Part shown: piece by piece, positions 1-11,850 of the stretch
How the letters are laid out: each line of letters begins with the position of its first letter
Numbering within the stretch: position 1 is the stretch's first letter
Assembly: GCA_051453625.1 (NCBI GenBank)
Contig: JBOZIK010000001.1
Span: 65,187,130 to 65,251,129, forward strand
Source: Welwitschia mirabilis
Taxonomy: Eukaryota; Gnetophyta; Gnetopsida; Welwitschiales
Direction: 5' to 3'
DNA length: 64,000 nt
The notes under the pieces: model-generated
What the model saw: the letters and a program-made list of their open reading frames with translations, nothing else
What the model was told of the DNA's origin: nothing
Databases searched by the model: none
Translations under genes and position numbers: made by a program

Positions 1-98
1 TGATCAAGAATTTTAATACTACTTCAAGAGCGGGTGACTACACATGACTTACCATGCAACCAAACTAAGATAACATAAAGAAGACTAGTTAATACATA

Positions 99-590
99 GG
101 TGACTGCCATCCTCACATAGGCGACTGCATTTCACTCAGCCTAATCAAATCTAATAGTAGTATGAATAATCAAATGCTTTCATATGGGCAACTGTGACAC
201 ACGTAGTAAAATCAAACCTAATAGAAAGACAAGCAAGGAGATTCATATAGGTGACCGCATAACACACAGTAATAATCTATCTGATAGCAATATGAGTGAC
301 CGACGGTTACTATATGGGTAACTGCATGATAATCAGTAGAATATGAACTGGGTGATTTCAGGTCGACCACACAAAATGAGATTAGGCTAGCATGTTCTAC
401 CAAGAATCTCCTCTTATAAGGTCAACTAGATAGAAATGATCAGGGTGACCTAACTAAGGGCGACTGAGTATTTTTACAAGGGTGACCGAATTTGCACCAT
501 ATCCTATACTAAAAAATCTATAACAAGCAAGGACGACTAAATGTTAAAATAAGGGTGATCATAGTCGCGGTTGACCAAAAATAATAAAAG
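99..590. repeat. Degenerate ~66-bp tandem repeat, CpG-rich
   Basis: A core of the form GYRACYGCAT recurs at 121, 188, 251 and 318 (spacings 67, 63 and 67), each followed by similar text with CAC, AG, ATC and ATGA landmarks. Further cores of the type GGGTGACC or GGGCGACT lie near 99, 350, 443, 460, 480, 531 and 553 with less regular spacing. The block holds roughly a dozen CpG dinucleotides in 600 bases, far more than elsewhere in the window. I see no open frame. It reads as a decayed minisatellite or satellite edge cut by the window start. Confidence 0.6.
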
Positions 591-687
591 GTCAAATATG
601 TGATAGAAAACTGTAATCATTATGAACACAATGGTTCATTAGTAAAAGCATAACAGTTCCTTAGAAAATTGCAATGGTTCATTTCTT

Positions 688-1045
688 TTTGAGGAAACAG
701 TCATATATTACATCTTAAGTATAAAAGATTTCCCCTAATCACTAGATGGATCAAATACCATTTTGTCAAATCCAAGATTGAATAAGGACAATTATACTTT
801 CTACTAGCACATCTAANNNNNNNNNNNNNNNNNNNNNNNNNNNNNNNNNNNNNNNNNNNNNNNNNNNNNNNNNNNNNNNNNNNNNNNNNNNNNNNNNNNN
901 NNNNNNNNNNNNNNNNTTTGAGGAAACAGTCATATATTACATCTTAAGTATAAAAGATTTCCCCTAATCACTAGAGGGATCAAATACCATTTTGTCAAAT
1001 CCAAGATTGAATAACGACTATTATACTTTCTACTAGCACATCTAA
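688..1045. repeat. 100-N gap with duplicated 129-bp flanks
   Basis: Bases 688-816 recur at 917-1045 with about three substitutions, and the two copies are separated by exactly 100 N (817-916). This is the signature of two contig ends that overlap but were not merged, so the second copy is probably an assembly duplicate. A true tandem duplication cannot be excluded without reads. Confidence 0.75.
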
Positions 1046-2174
1046 ACCTTCCAAAAAGGTTCAGATTTCTATTGTACTTGCATCATTATATTTTCTTGAA
1101 AAGAAGTTGATGTACCTTAGAGGTCACATCTAGGCATTAGGGCATCCTTCCCTCTATCATTTGTTCTTGGTTAAGGATAAGCCATAAAATTCTTATTGGT
1201 TGTGAAATATTATTTGGTAAGCCTGAAAATCATTTTTGTGAGTGAATATATGCCAACTAGGACAAGGAGTCTACAAAGCTGAAGGGTGGTGTCTATCCAC
1301 CATTAAATGCTTTATTTTAGTATTTTTTTATACTTATTGTTTTTGCAGGTCATGAATAACAAGGAGACACAACTTAAAAGACCTATGCACCCCCCCTCTA
1401 GGATCGATCCTCAACTATCAAATGATTTCTAATACCAAATTAATATCCATTAATAATAAAAGAATAAAAACTACTTAATAACTAGCCTTACCTAAATATT
1501 ACTAATATCAAATGAATAAGCATTAATAATAGAAGAATGAAAATATAATTCTTATATTAAAACTTAAAATATACATAACATTAACGAAGAGAGATAAAGT
1601 TACATGTACCCCTTAACTAGCCTTAGATAAATGTCATAATGTTACAATTACATAATAAATGTCATAATCAAGGAAGGTGGTTACAATGTCATAATGTCAT
1701 AGTACTTTCAGTCTTACTATTATGTTTAAACAATCAAAAGATCCATTAAAATTGGGGATCAAGGTTCTTTTATAAAAATTAAAAGACTTAAATAGCTTTA
1801 TCATGATGTGTTTGATGGGTAGATACATAAAGAGGATTATGTTAGAATGGTTACTCAAGGAGGAAGTTATAAAGTATTGCATGTAGCCTTAAAGGAGAAT
1901 CCTTTATCTTCTAATGCAATAAAGATTATGACATGTGGTATGGTAGATAATGACATTACCAATGGATGCCATGTCATATATCTTTCATGTAATCATCTTT
2001 GCTGCTTCCACATGCTACTTCGACATGTTATCTTACACTTCCACAATGTCATTAATGTTGAAGATTTAGTTTGGTTTATCATTCGATCAAGCCCATAAGT
2101 GTAATGTAATAAACTCCATAAAAAAATGCAAGAACATGATTTTTGAATGCTTTTGCCTTAGTGCTCTTGAATGG
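1046..2174. other. No gene seen; AT-rich unassigned sequence
   Basis: No frame here has recognisable protein similarity. The stop-free stretch at 1847-2098 has no family features. A C-run followed by CTCTAGG at about 1390-1405 resembles the 3' end of some copia LTRs, but no convincing primer-binding site follows, so it is not called. Confidence 0.5.
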
Positions 2175-4481
2175 TGACATCAACTTTTTATCTTAAAATA
2201 ACTTTAGTTTACTATATCTATTTAAAAAGACAACATTAAACCTAAAAATCTTATAGGGAAGTTCATAATTATATGAAACTTAATAAAAAGGGTAAAAGAC
2301 ATCATTTTATAATAAAATAATGAANNNNNNNNNNNNNNNNNNNNNNNNNNNNNNNNNNNNNNNNNNNNNNNNNNNNNNNNNNNNNNNNNNNNNNNNNNNN
2401 NNNNNNNNNNNNNNNNNNNNNNNNCCTAAAAATCTTATAGGGAAGTTCATAATTGTATGAAACTTAATAAAAAGGGTAAAAGACATCATTTTATAATAAA
2501 ATAATGAATTAAATGTATTTTTGTATGTACAATTAATTAACTATGCCTATTTATAGTATTAATTTTTATGTGTAAATAGTATATTATGATTAATTATGAA
2601 TAGAAATATTTTCTTTTGTATTGTTTAATTGATGAATTTTATACATTATAAAATAAACAAACACATAAATAAGTACATGTACTCTTACATGTACTATGAT
2701 TAATAAGTGCATGTAAACAAGTACTTTATTCATGTCCCATTAATTGTTTTTTTCATTGGAATGAAAGAGGATTATTTCATTATGTCAAATGATAACTTCA
2801 AAATTAGTGCATTTACTCTTCTAATGCATGTTTTGAATTGATATTCATGACATATTAATTATTTTGTTCATCAAACTTAAAGAGGTTTATCTCATTATAT
2901 CATATGATAACTCTAAATTCTATTCATTTATTATTTGAATACATGTTTTAAATTAAGTAAAATGTGCTTATAAGCCTATGAAGTATTAAGATAGTCTAGC
3001 ATGAGAAAATGATGCATGTAATTAACCTTTCTAATTAAAGTAAGTAAATTACTTATCCTAGCTAGGTACATGAGTCATAAATATGATGTCTCTTTTCATA
3101 CCTTAATGTTATGTATTATTCATTTCACTTTTTTAATATAAATCATGTAATATTATGATCTTAAACTATGTGTATCTTGTTTTATGTATAAAAGGAAAAT
3201 TTCCCCTCTTTTAGGGAACAAAAAAAAGGAATACTTCTCATTTTTCATGTAAGTGCATTTCCTTTTTTACCATCCTCATTCTATTGCTTGTAGAGATTAG
3301 AGCTTGTAAGCCTGAGGCTTTAAATATTAGAACTTTAAAACTTAAGAGTTTTAAAACTTAGAGATAAGTATTTTTAAGCTTGGAAACTTATCAATATTTA
3401 TCTATTAAGGAATCACTAATATTTCAAAGTAAGCTTCTTTATTTATGTTGTTTATATAATGATTTCTCTTATGATTTTAATAAAGTAATGAAATGTTATA
3501 TTAGCCCACTGATTACAATTACTATGACATTATGTTATAAAAATTATTTCCTTCCACTAGTTCTTACCAAGATGATGAAAAGAAATAAGGGATATCTTAG
3601 TGGCTTAGATTACTAATGAATGATTATGGCCAAGTGACAAGGGGTTTAATATAAAAATTTAGGTACCCATGTATATTTGCATTAATATATATATTTAATA
3701 GTATATTTTTGTATATTATGTAAATCTTAGTGGAGGTAAAACTTTGATCCTCAAAATCTCTTTTAGGCTGGTACTCCTTCATGATAATCCTTAGGCTTAT
3801 TGTAAATAATATTTTTGGCATTTATTTTTCTTTTCTATAATGTTTTACATTAGTAACATGTAAATAAAATATATTTTTACTATTTATTTTAACTAGCGTA
3901 TTCATTATTTTACTAATTATAATTATTAAATAAGTAGTTTTATGATCTTTACCAGGTTTACATAGGGAAAGTTAAATTTTCAAAATAGAGGTGTAAATTA
4001 AGAATACTATAGCATATTAAATAGTAAGTATAAATTAGTGAAATGTTTCTTATAAGTCTAGTATTATGTTATCTCTATAACAATTTAAAAATAATAATTT
4101 TTATAATATTTAATAATTTTTAAGAAAATTGTTTGTGAAAATAGGTTACTAAATAAAGGCAAAAAACAATAAGCAATTAATTTTTATTTTTATAACTAAC
4201 AAGTAGGATATTTGAAATCTTGAGCATCCTATGTTATATAGGATTAAATAATATTTTCAAAAGTATTAAATAACTTAAAAAATCAAAGTATTTAAAAAAT
4301 TATAATCATTTTAGTGGAGAGTGATAGAACTATAATTTTGAGAAATTTAATGGTCTATAACCTTAAATTCTAATCTTAGAAATAATATTTTTAGATATTT
4401 AAAAATTAATAATATCTTAATTAATAATATTAAAGAATTAAAATAATAACTTAATTAAGATAACAAAAATTAAGTATCACA
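2175..4481 (+). repeat. 5' LTR of element A, internally deleted
   Basis: From about 2560 it aligns with the 3' LTR from about 23260 onward, including the AGTACATGTACT-containing block (2671 versus 23369) and the block after the TATA region. It ends at 4481 with CACA, three bases before the primer-binding site. Relative to the 3' LTR (22913-26710) it lacks roughly 1.7 kb near its 3' part but keeps the terminal ~70 bp. The start near 2175 is uncertain. A 100-N gap at 2325-2424 is flanked by an 84-bp near-identical duplicate (2241-2324 and 2425-2508, one mismatch), probably an assembly overlap. Confidence 0.7.
3187..3195 (+). promoter_or_regulatory. TATA box of element A 5' LTR
   Basis: TATAAAAGG lies just upstream of a T/C-rich stretch in the conserved middle of the LTR. 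The same place in the element C LTRs carries TATATATA-type boxes on the minus strand. This is the expected Pol II promoter position at the U3/R boundary. Activity is not implied, since the element is dead. Confidence 0.5.
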
Positions 4482-4484
4482 TAA

Positions 4485-4496
4485 TGGTATTAGAAC
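4485..4496 (+). other. Primer-binding site of element A (tRNA-Met type)
   Basis: TGGTATTAGAAC follows the LTR end by three bases and matches the plant tRNA-iMet primer-site consensus TGGTATCAGAGC with C-to-T and G-to-A changes. Element C has an equivalent site at the same spacing. Confidence 0.7.
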
Positions 4497-5994
4497 TCTA
4501 GGTTAACTTAAATGACACCTAGGTTAGGCATTCATAAATGTACAAGAATATAAAACGAATTATATTTTTAACAACCTTTCCTTCTAATAATCATGAGGTT
4601 AGTTGTAACCCTAATAGCTTTTATTCTTAAGTAGCTATAAAGGTAATTATATACCCAGTAATCCTAAACCTTAGATAAAATTAATTATGTTCTTAATAAT
4701 GTAAGATTCNNNNNNNNNNNNNNNNNNNNNNNNNNNNNNNNNNNNNNNNNNNNNNNNNNNNNNNNNNNNNNNNNNNNNNNNNNNNNNNNNNNNNNNNNNN
4801 NNNNNNNNNNNNNNNNNNNNNNNNNNNNNNNNNNNNNNNNNNNNNNNNNNNNNNNNNNNNNNNNNNNNNNNNNNNNNNNNNNNNNNNNNNNNNNNNNNNN
4901 NNNNNNNNNNNNNNNNNNNNNNNNNNNNNNNNNNNNNNNNNNNNNNNNNNNNNNNNNNNNNNNNNNNNNNNNNNNNNNNNNNNNNNNNNNNNNNNNNNNN
5001 NNNNNNNNNNNNNNNNNNNNNNNNNNNNNNNNNNNNNNNNNNNNNNNNNNNNNNNNNNNNNNNNNNNNNNNNNNNNNNNNNNNNNNNNNNNNNNNNNNNN
5101 NNNNNNNNNNNNNNNNNNNNNNNNNNNNNNNNNNNNNNNNNNNNNNNNNNNNNNNNNNNNNNAATTCCTAGATAAGCATGAATTTAATCATATCTTCTAA
5201 TATTTATGAATTTAATTATATGCATGATATTCTTATCCTATAGAAGCTAATTATATTTATAATTATCCCTATTACTAAGCATTCATAAAATTAACCATAA
5301 CCCCAACTCCTAAATGATCATAACATTAATCCTATCCATTATAATTCTAATCTTAAACAATCCTAGAAGGATGATAAATTAAAGTTATTAAAATCTTATT
5401 ACCTTATAGCTATAGATAATAATCACTTAAGAGAATTAAAATTATGTTAAGAATTTATGAAAATAATATATTATAATTCTTTAAAGAGATTAACCATTTG
5501 AAAGAAACATAAATACATAAGACAATTCCTTAAAATTAGATTTCTTAAAATTAATCAAACCTCCAACCAAGTTATTCATCCTAAATTATATGGTTACATA
5601 ACTTAAAATAAAACCTTATATTTATAACTTACAAACCTAGCAAATCATATCTATTTAAAAGAAAGAAAGGAAAAACTTAATTATGTATTGTAAATTATAA
5701 AATACATAAAAAATAATAGTAATCACCTTATGATGATAAAAATTTTCTTTCTATGATCATAAAAAATATTTTTAAGTTTAACCTTTAATAATATTTATCC
5801 TCTTTTAAGACATAATATTATAGTAATTTCCACTTAGTTTAGATGTTTCATTGTTGTCAGTTAATACTTAAGGCTAATTAATTTATACCAACTAATCAAC
5901 ATCAAGATAATCTATAAGAGGATTAGCAATGTAATGTTAGAAATTAACCCCCATTCAACCTTAATCTATAAGCATTAATGAATGCATTCATTCC
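4497..5994 (+). other. 5' leader of element A, with 453-N gap
   Basis: The untranslated region between primer site and gag matches the same region of element C (minus strand, about 45.0-45.7 kb), for example the text around 5163-5430 containing TAAGCATGAATTTAA and TTATAGCTATAGATAATAA. A sized gap of 453 N occupies 4710-5162. No gene is seen before gag. Confidence 0.65.
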
Positions 5995-6620
5995 ATTTAT
6001 GTTACAGATAGGAAATCAAGATCAAAATCAGCAAGTAAATAATGGTATCCACAAATCTAAGGAAGTGGGAATAAGAGCATTAATTTAAGCTTTTATTGAG
6101 CTAAATCTATTAAAGTTTGTAGAAGGTTTTGATTCATCCAAAGCAAAAGCATGCCTAAGTGATGTTGAAAAGGTCATAGGTATCTTAAGATCTCATGAAT
6201 ATAACAAGGCTTATTTAGCTATTAATGTATTACAAGAAGAAGCTAACCTATGATGAAAACAAAAAATCACCAAGTTGAAAGATGTGGAACTTTTATAAAG
6301 GAAATCTAAGTACATCTTTGAGAAAAAGTTCATCACTAAGTTTTATATTCACTAGAATGTTACAGAATTATATAATTTAGAATAACCACAAAATCCTAAC
6401 ATGACCATATAATCTCATAAATGAAAGTTTGTAGAGTTTTTAAGATATATATCAAATATGGATCTAGATAAAGAAGATAAATAAAATCTTTTTATTAACA
6501 GTCTGTTTCTTATTAATGTTGTTAAAATATCCATGTTTTAACCTAAGATTTTAATAGAGGATATAAAAACGATAAATCTAGTAAAATAAAGATGGAAAAG
6601 ACAACAAAAAAAGTAAGAAA
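5995..6620 (+). pseudogene. gag remnant of element A
   Basis: The translation shows a Ty3/gypsy retrotransposon capsid region: an LIELNLLKFVEGFD-type start (family form: LNPPxFxGxxDP), then CLSDVEKVIGIL, the ALTM-type helix text and KDVELL before a KYIFEKKFITKFY stretch equivalent to the WxxFKxxFxxKYFP motif. At least ten in-frame stops interrupt it. The capsid would package element RNA in cytoplasmic particles. The same gag is readable in element C on the minus strand at about 43.96-44.62 kb, and the two resemble each other closely. It is non-functional. Confidence 0.8.
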
Positions 6621-6989
6621 ACAATTACTTCACAAGATCTTTAAGGGAAATCAAAAATAATATTAGTAGCAATAACTATAAAAATGGGAATTTTTATCAA
6701 CATGAGTAGGCTTCATTTAAAGGAACTAGAATTTTTCTAATCAAATCCATGTAATTACTCAACCTCAAATATCCAATTTCAAGCAAATTCTTAGTTACAA
6801 TCAATACTATAACTAGTATAACAATGAATATTAATGCTTCCAATAAAAAGGAAATCATAAAATTAGAGAACATCCATTACAAAATAGAGATTCTTCTAGA
6901 TAATACTCAAAAAATTATGAAGGATTAAAAAATATTTATTAATTAATAAGATAACTTTACGTAAGAGTAGATAATTAAGGGATGTAAAT

Positions 6990-8530
6990 TCATACCTTAG
7001 TTGTAGGATGCAAAACTTTACTTAATAATAAAAAAAGTTATTTTATGTTATTATAAAGTAATTCATTACTTCATGTCTTTTAGGATTATTATAAGAGAAA
7101 AATTATGTTGTACTCTAATTGAAGGATGCATATAGCTAGTAAATGAATCCATATCCAAGGTTAATCAATAGGTTTAAAATTGTACTTTATCCATAACTAG
7201 AAAATATTTTTAGATTTAATTAATTATTATAGACTTAGGAAAATATAATATTATTTTTAGTGAATTGATTAATGAAAAATGAAGCAATTATAAATTATTA
7301 AAAAATCAAATATGAAATATTAATCATATTAAAAGATTAATCTTTCAAGGTTATTACAAATTAGCAATAAGTATAAGAAGAGAAATTAAGGGGGAATCAC
7401 AAGTTTGTATGATATACCTAAAATCAATTATCATGAAAAAGGAATAAACTTTNNNNNNNNNNNNNNNNNNNNNNNNNNNNNNNNNNNNNNNNNNNNNNNN
7501 NNNNNNNNNNNNNNNNNNNNNNNNNNNNNNNNNNNNNNNNNNNNNNNNNNNNTTAATCTTTCAAGGTTATTACAAATTAGCAATAAATATAAGAAGAGAA
7601 ATTAAGGGGGAATCACAAGTTTGTATGCTATACCTAAAATCAATTATCATGAAAAAGGAATAAACTTTAGAAAATCATATACTAATATTCCAAAAATATT
7701 TTAATGTATTTATAATAAATTTACCAAGAATCTCACCACTTCGAAAAGTTGAGTTTTCTATTGAATTAATCTTAGGCGTCCAACCAATTTCTAAGGCACC
7801 ATATAGAATGTCTCCTATAAAAATAAAAGTGTTAAAAATTTAGCATAAAAAACTTTTAAAAAGGTTTCATTTTCCTAGTGTATCGCTCTGGGAAGAATTT
7901 GTATTATTTATAAAGAATAAATATAAAACACTATGATTATGCATTGAGTATAGGTAGTTAAATAAGATAATCATTAAAAATAATTATCTACTATCAAGAA
8001 TAGATGATATTTACAATTATCTCAAGAAATTAAAGGTATTTTTAAAAGTTTATCTAAAATCTAGATATCACTAAGTTTAAATTATGAAAGAATTTACTCA
8101 TAAAATAGCATTTAGAAGTTGCTATCAGCATTATGAGTTTACTATTATGTCTTTTAGTTTAACTAATATAATAATATATTTATTTATTTGTAATAGTATT
8201 TATTAATGATATTCTTATTTGTTCTAAGACCTATGAAGAACATGAAAAACACTTGAAAATAATGTTAACAAACTTTAAAGAGTTACATGCTAACATGAAA
8301 AAATGCTCTTTTTGAAATGAATTCATTTCTTTTTTAGGTCATGTAGTATCTAAGGAAGGTATTTTAGTTTGATTATATAAAGTTAGAGCAATTATTAAAT
8401 GGTTAACACCTATAAATATTATTGAGATTAGAAGCTTTTTGTCCTTGTTGGGTACTATTGTTGATTCATCTTTAACTTCTTCAAGATAGCTTCTTCATTA
8501 ATAAGCCTTTTAAAGAAAAATAAGAATTTC
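6990..8530 (+). pseudogene. Protease and reverse transcriptase remnant of element A (first part)
   Basis: The protease end is seen at about 7219-7270 as IDLGKYNIIFSELI (family DFDVILGMDWL). The reverse transcriptase follows with VEFSIELILGVQPISKAPYR near 7750, then PSVSLW, LCIEYRxLNKI and SRIDDI. The catalytic box reads FINDI at 8199-8213 where the family has (Y/F)IDD, so the first catalytic Asp is Asn. FLGHVVSKEGI and IRSFL follow near 8330-8440. The frame ends near 8540, where element D is inserted; the continuation (LKECLTSS) resumes at about 15011. Many stops replace Trp or Gln codons. A 100-N gap at 7453-7552 sits between 116-bp duplicate flanks. Confidence 0.85.
7337..7668. repeat. 100-N gap with duplicated 116-bp flanks
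   Basis: Bases 7337-7452 recur at 7553-7668 with two substitutions around exactly 100 N. Because the copy repeats part of a protease/RT linker inside an otherwise single-copy pol, it is better explained as an unmerged contig overlap than as a real duplication. Confidence 0.75.
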
Positions 8531-8545
8531 CAATAGACATGAAAA

Positions 8546-9916
8546 TGTTATTAATTATTTATTTATTATTTATTTAATACATGAATTATATTTAAAACTA
8601 GACAAGAACTTATTCTTTAATAAGAATAATTGGAGTTGACTAATCAAAAGTTACACAATGTTGCTAACTTGTAACTTTTAAAAAAAAAAAAAAAGAAAAA
8701 AAAAGTGAAAGAAGAAGTTGAGAATTTTGGGTTGAAACTTTATTTAAAAAAGTGAGAAGTGAGCTAGCCTTGACTATTTACCTAATTTTCGTTTTATCCA
8801 TTTATCACTTGACCATATATCTCACTATTCTAAAATAAACTTTAGACTATCAAGTATAAGGATTGAGGTTAGGATGATATAATCTTATTCGTCATATGAG
8901 TGTTGATGAATTTGAAAGCTACTATCCTTCATAACCTTCTAATAAAAATAGAAAATATAAACTTATTATGTATACGATCCATTAAATTATTAAGACCTAG
9001 ACCAATTAACTAATTGAATTTACATGGTTGACCAAATAAAACTTGATAGTATGTTGCTACTTATGCATTCCTAGTACAAAATGAATTATAACTAATAATC
9101 AAAATAAAACAACTCTTTAGTATTAAATCAAAGAAAGGCATATTACATCAGATATGAAAGGAAGCTAAAGTGACCCCTTCATCTATCCTTAAAATTAAGG
9201 TCACTCTCCAAAAAATCACTTAAAAGGTCATTTTAACTTAATGCTCTAATGATTCTATGCTTCTTCAAAATAAAGACTCAAGACTTCTTTATAGAAAATA
9301 ATGAGAATACAATATCATTATAAGCCTTTGGCTTATAGTATTAGTTGAGTGATTACAAAATTATGGCATTAGGTATGTAATTTATCATTATTCATTTAGG
9401 TAGAGGTCATTGTGACAAGATCAACATGCTACTCCTAAATGCTATGACTATTGCCAACCACTATTTCTATCATTTGTCTCCATTATCATCCTACTTAGCA
9501 ATGCCACATGTTGTTATTCTGTGCCATCATCATTACCACCATGTGTTATCAAAAATTTTAGATATTTCTAGAGTGAAATTTAATCAAGCCAATAACTACA
9601 TTTGATCCAAATTTGCATAACAAATTAATAACATGAGAATTAAGGTGTTTTACATAGAAGACTAATGGTGCCAAGTAGCCTAGATAGCAACATTGACATT
9701 TTAAGCTAGATTATCTTTATTTTTAGGCATGTTCTTCAAAATGTAATATGTGTCTTAAGAATTTCACCCAACAAATGATAAATTCATGAGTTTACAGAAA
9801 ACTAATAGAAGANNNNNNNNNNTATGTTTTTATAATATAGTCAATTATATTAGTATCTTTCATTAAGATAAGTTCATCAGTGAACTTGATTAAAATGATA
9901 ATTTTATACTTTAACA
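8546..9916 (-). repeat. 3' LTR of element D
   Basis: It is 1371 bp and aligns along its length with 13640-14996, with the solo copy at 30236-31557 and with 60242-61547. Shared landmarks include an early AGATTTAAA block, ACTATCAAGTATAAGG, GTAACTAATAATC-like text, a TTCTATGCTTCTTCAAAATA block, and the ACATGTTAACA-type terminus. A 10-N gap is at 9813-9822. Confidence 0.75.
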
Positions 9917-9923
9917 CATCCCC
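9917..9923 (-). other. Polypurine tract of element D
   Basis: CATCCCC directly abuts the LTR end. On the minus strand it reads GGGGATG immediately before TGTTAA. The E copy has a longer GTTGGGGGATG at the same place. This sets the minus orientation. Confidence 0.6.
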
Positions 9924-11850
9924 TAATAAGACTTTTACTAGATCCTTAGCAAAACATTGATAACAAAATGTTTAATCACAAAAAAAATTTCTAAGTCAAA
10001 ATGCTCAAGTATGAAAATTTTATAACTTTGAAAAATTTTATGATCAATTTTCTAGAATTAAAGCATAAAAATAAAAAATCTAGTTGAAAATAATGTAAAA
10101 ACTAGATGTTATACCCTCTAACCAAAATTAAACTTTATTTTAAAAGTTTTACAATGGAAATTACTTGAACATAGCTTAAGAAATATTTTGATGAGTCATT
10201 TTCTTGAAAATAATGCAAAGTTATAAAACTAATCTATGCAGTGGAAAACTAATTAATGTAAAAAAAATTATTTTATTTCTTTAATTTTAACTAAAAAGTT
10301 AATCCTTAAATTTTTTCCTTTTTTAATTTTTATTCCTTCCTTTTTTTTTAAATTTTAAGATGAAGTGGAAATAAAGTGGAATAGTTGATGGAGATGAAAA
10401 AATGAAAATATGGCAAAGGACTTGACCATTCAACCAATGAATAAATAAAACAATCTACCTAAGTCAATAATTCTTATCTTTTTTTTGTAATTTTTTAGCA
10501 GATCTTTATATTGAATAATCATAGTATTGATCAAGTAACTTATATAAATTTAAAAAATCCTATCAAATCTTAAGTATGAAAGTTAAAAGATAATAAAACA
10601 TAGAAAACCCCTAATTCCCACCATTTTCGTTTCTTTATTTTTCATTTCTACCAACATATATGTCCTTAAGCCTTTTAATGACATTTTGAATCTAGTATTA
10701 CAACATTTTCTTTCAATAGAGATAAGCATGTTATTTTGTAAAAAAAAATTAGTGTGCATTATTAGTAAGCATTTATAGTCTCAATGTATATGATTATTTC
10801 CTAAGTAGATCATTAGAGTTGCATTGTTAGTGAGCATTCATAGCCTTAATGGAGTTAATTAAACCTAATTAAGTAATTAGTAAGATGTGTATTTGGAGAA
10901 AAGATGTTATTTTTCTTTCGCTCATCTTCTCATATTCATTTTTGATGCACATTTAAGGGTTCATTGACTTATTAGCCTAATAAAAAGAAAATATTTTTCC
11001 CATCAAAATATTTAAACATAAGGAACATATTATGAAGGTAGATCCTACCTTTTTAGCCATGATCTACTAAAATTAGAGACCTTAAATAAACATGTTTTTA
11101 ATGATAAAACTCAAAACAAGAGTAATGCTTCCTCAAAAACCCATAAGTAAACTTAATCATAATTATTACTTATGTCATAATCATATCACTTATTATTGTC
11201 TTTGTTAAGGACTATTAATCTATATCTCTTAGTTTTAAAAAATCATAAATAAATGGCTAAGATGGATGGTTTATTAGCTTGATGGGATTATTAAGAAATG
11301 GAAGGGATGAATGGAAAGCTTAGGGGAATGATGGTGTAAGTGTTTAAGGAAATGATTAAAAAATGAGAATGCTTGTAAAATTTTAAGAAAGAAAGATCAT
11401 CATGGTTTTAAGGTTTACATTTTTTTCAAAAAGAAATCTAGCTTAAAAGAAAAATTTATCCTAAAAGAAAACTCTAACTTAAAAGCTAGGAATTCTTTAA
11501 GGTACTCAACTATATGAATATAAAGGTTATATGATTGAAAACTCTGTAAAATGTTTTAAAGTGGAAGATTTTTATGTAGGAGTTTATGAAACTTAAAATA
11601 AAATTAGTATAACAAGAAAGGTTTATGCATTTAAAATTAGTAGTAGTTCATACTTTATCTTGTATATTTTTATTCAATAAATTTTATAAGACAACATTTT
11701 GAGATGAATTTAAAGTCTTTTGATAAGGTAAATATTCATTTAAAGAATTAAAAATCTTTGATAACTGGTTTCAATTCTAAGGAAGATTTTTTATTTTCAT
11801 TAAGACTTGGGTCTTTCTTAATATATGAATGTGAAAATAAAATGATCTAA
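9924..11850 (-). other. Element D 3' internal region, no coding sequence seen
   Basis: AT-rich sequence between the gag-like region and the 3' LTR. About 1 kb of it (9917-10850) aligns with 61548-62360 of element E, including TTTCTTTCAATAGAG and GTAAGCATTTATAGTC. No protease, RT or integrase motif was found on either strand. Confidence 0.55.

Noticed and set aside
1380-1440. Possible copia LTR 3' end (C-run plus CTCTAGG)
   Set aside because: No primer-binding site with the expected tRNA-Met form follows and no paired LTR was found.
1847-2098. 83-codon + strand open frame
   Set aside because: No family motif and no coding-like composition; length is unremarkable in this much sequence.
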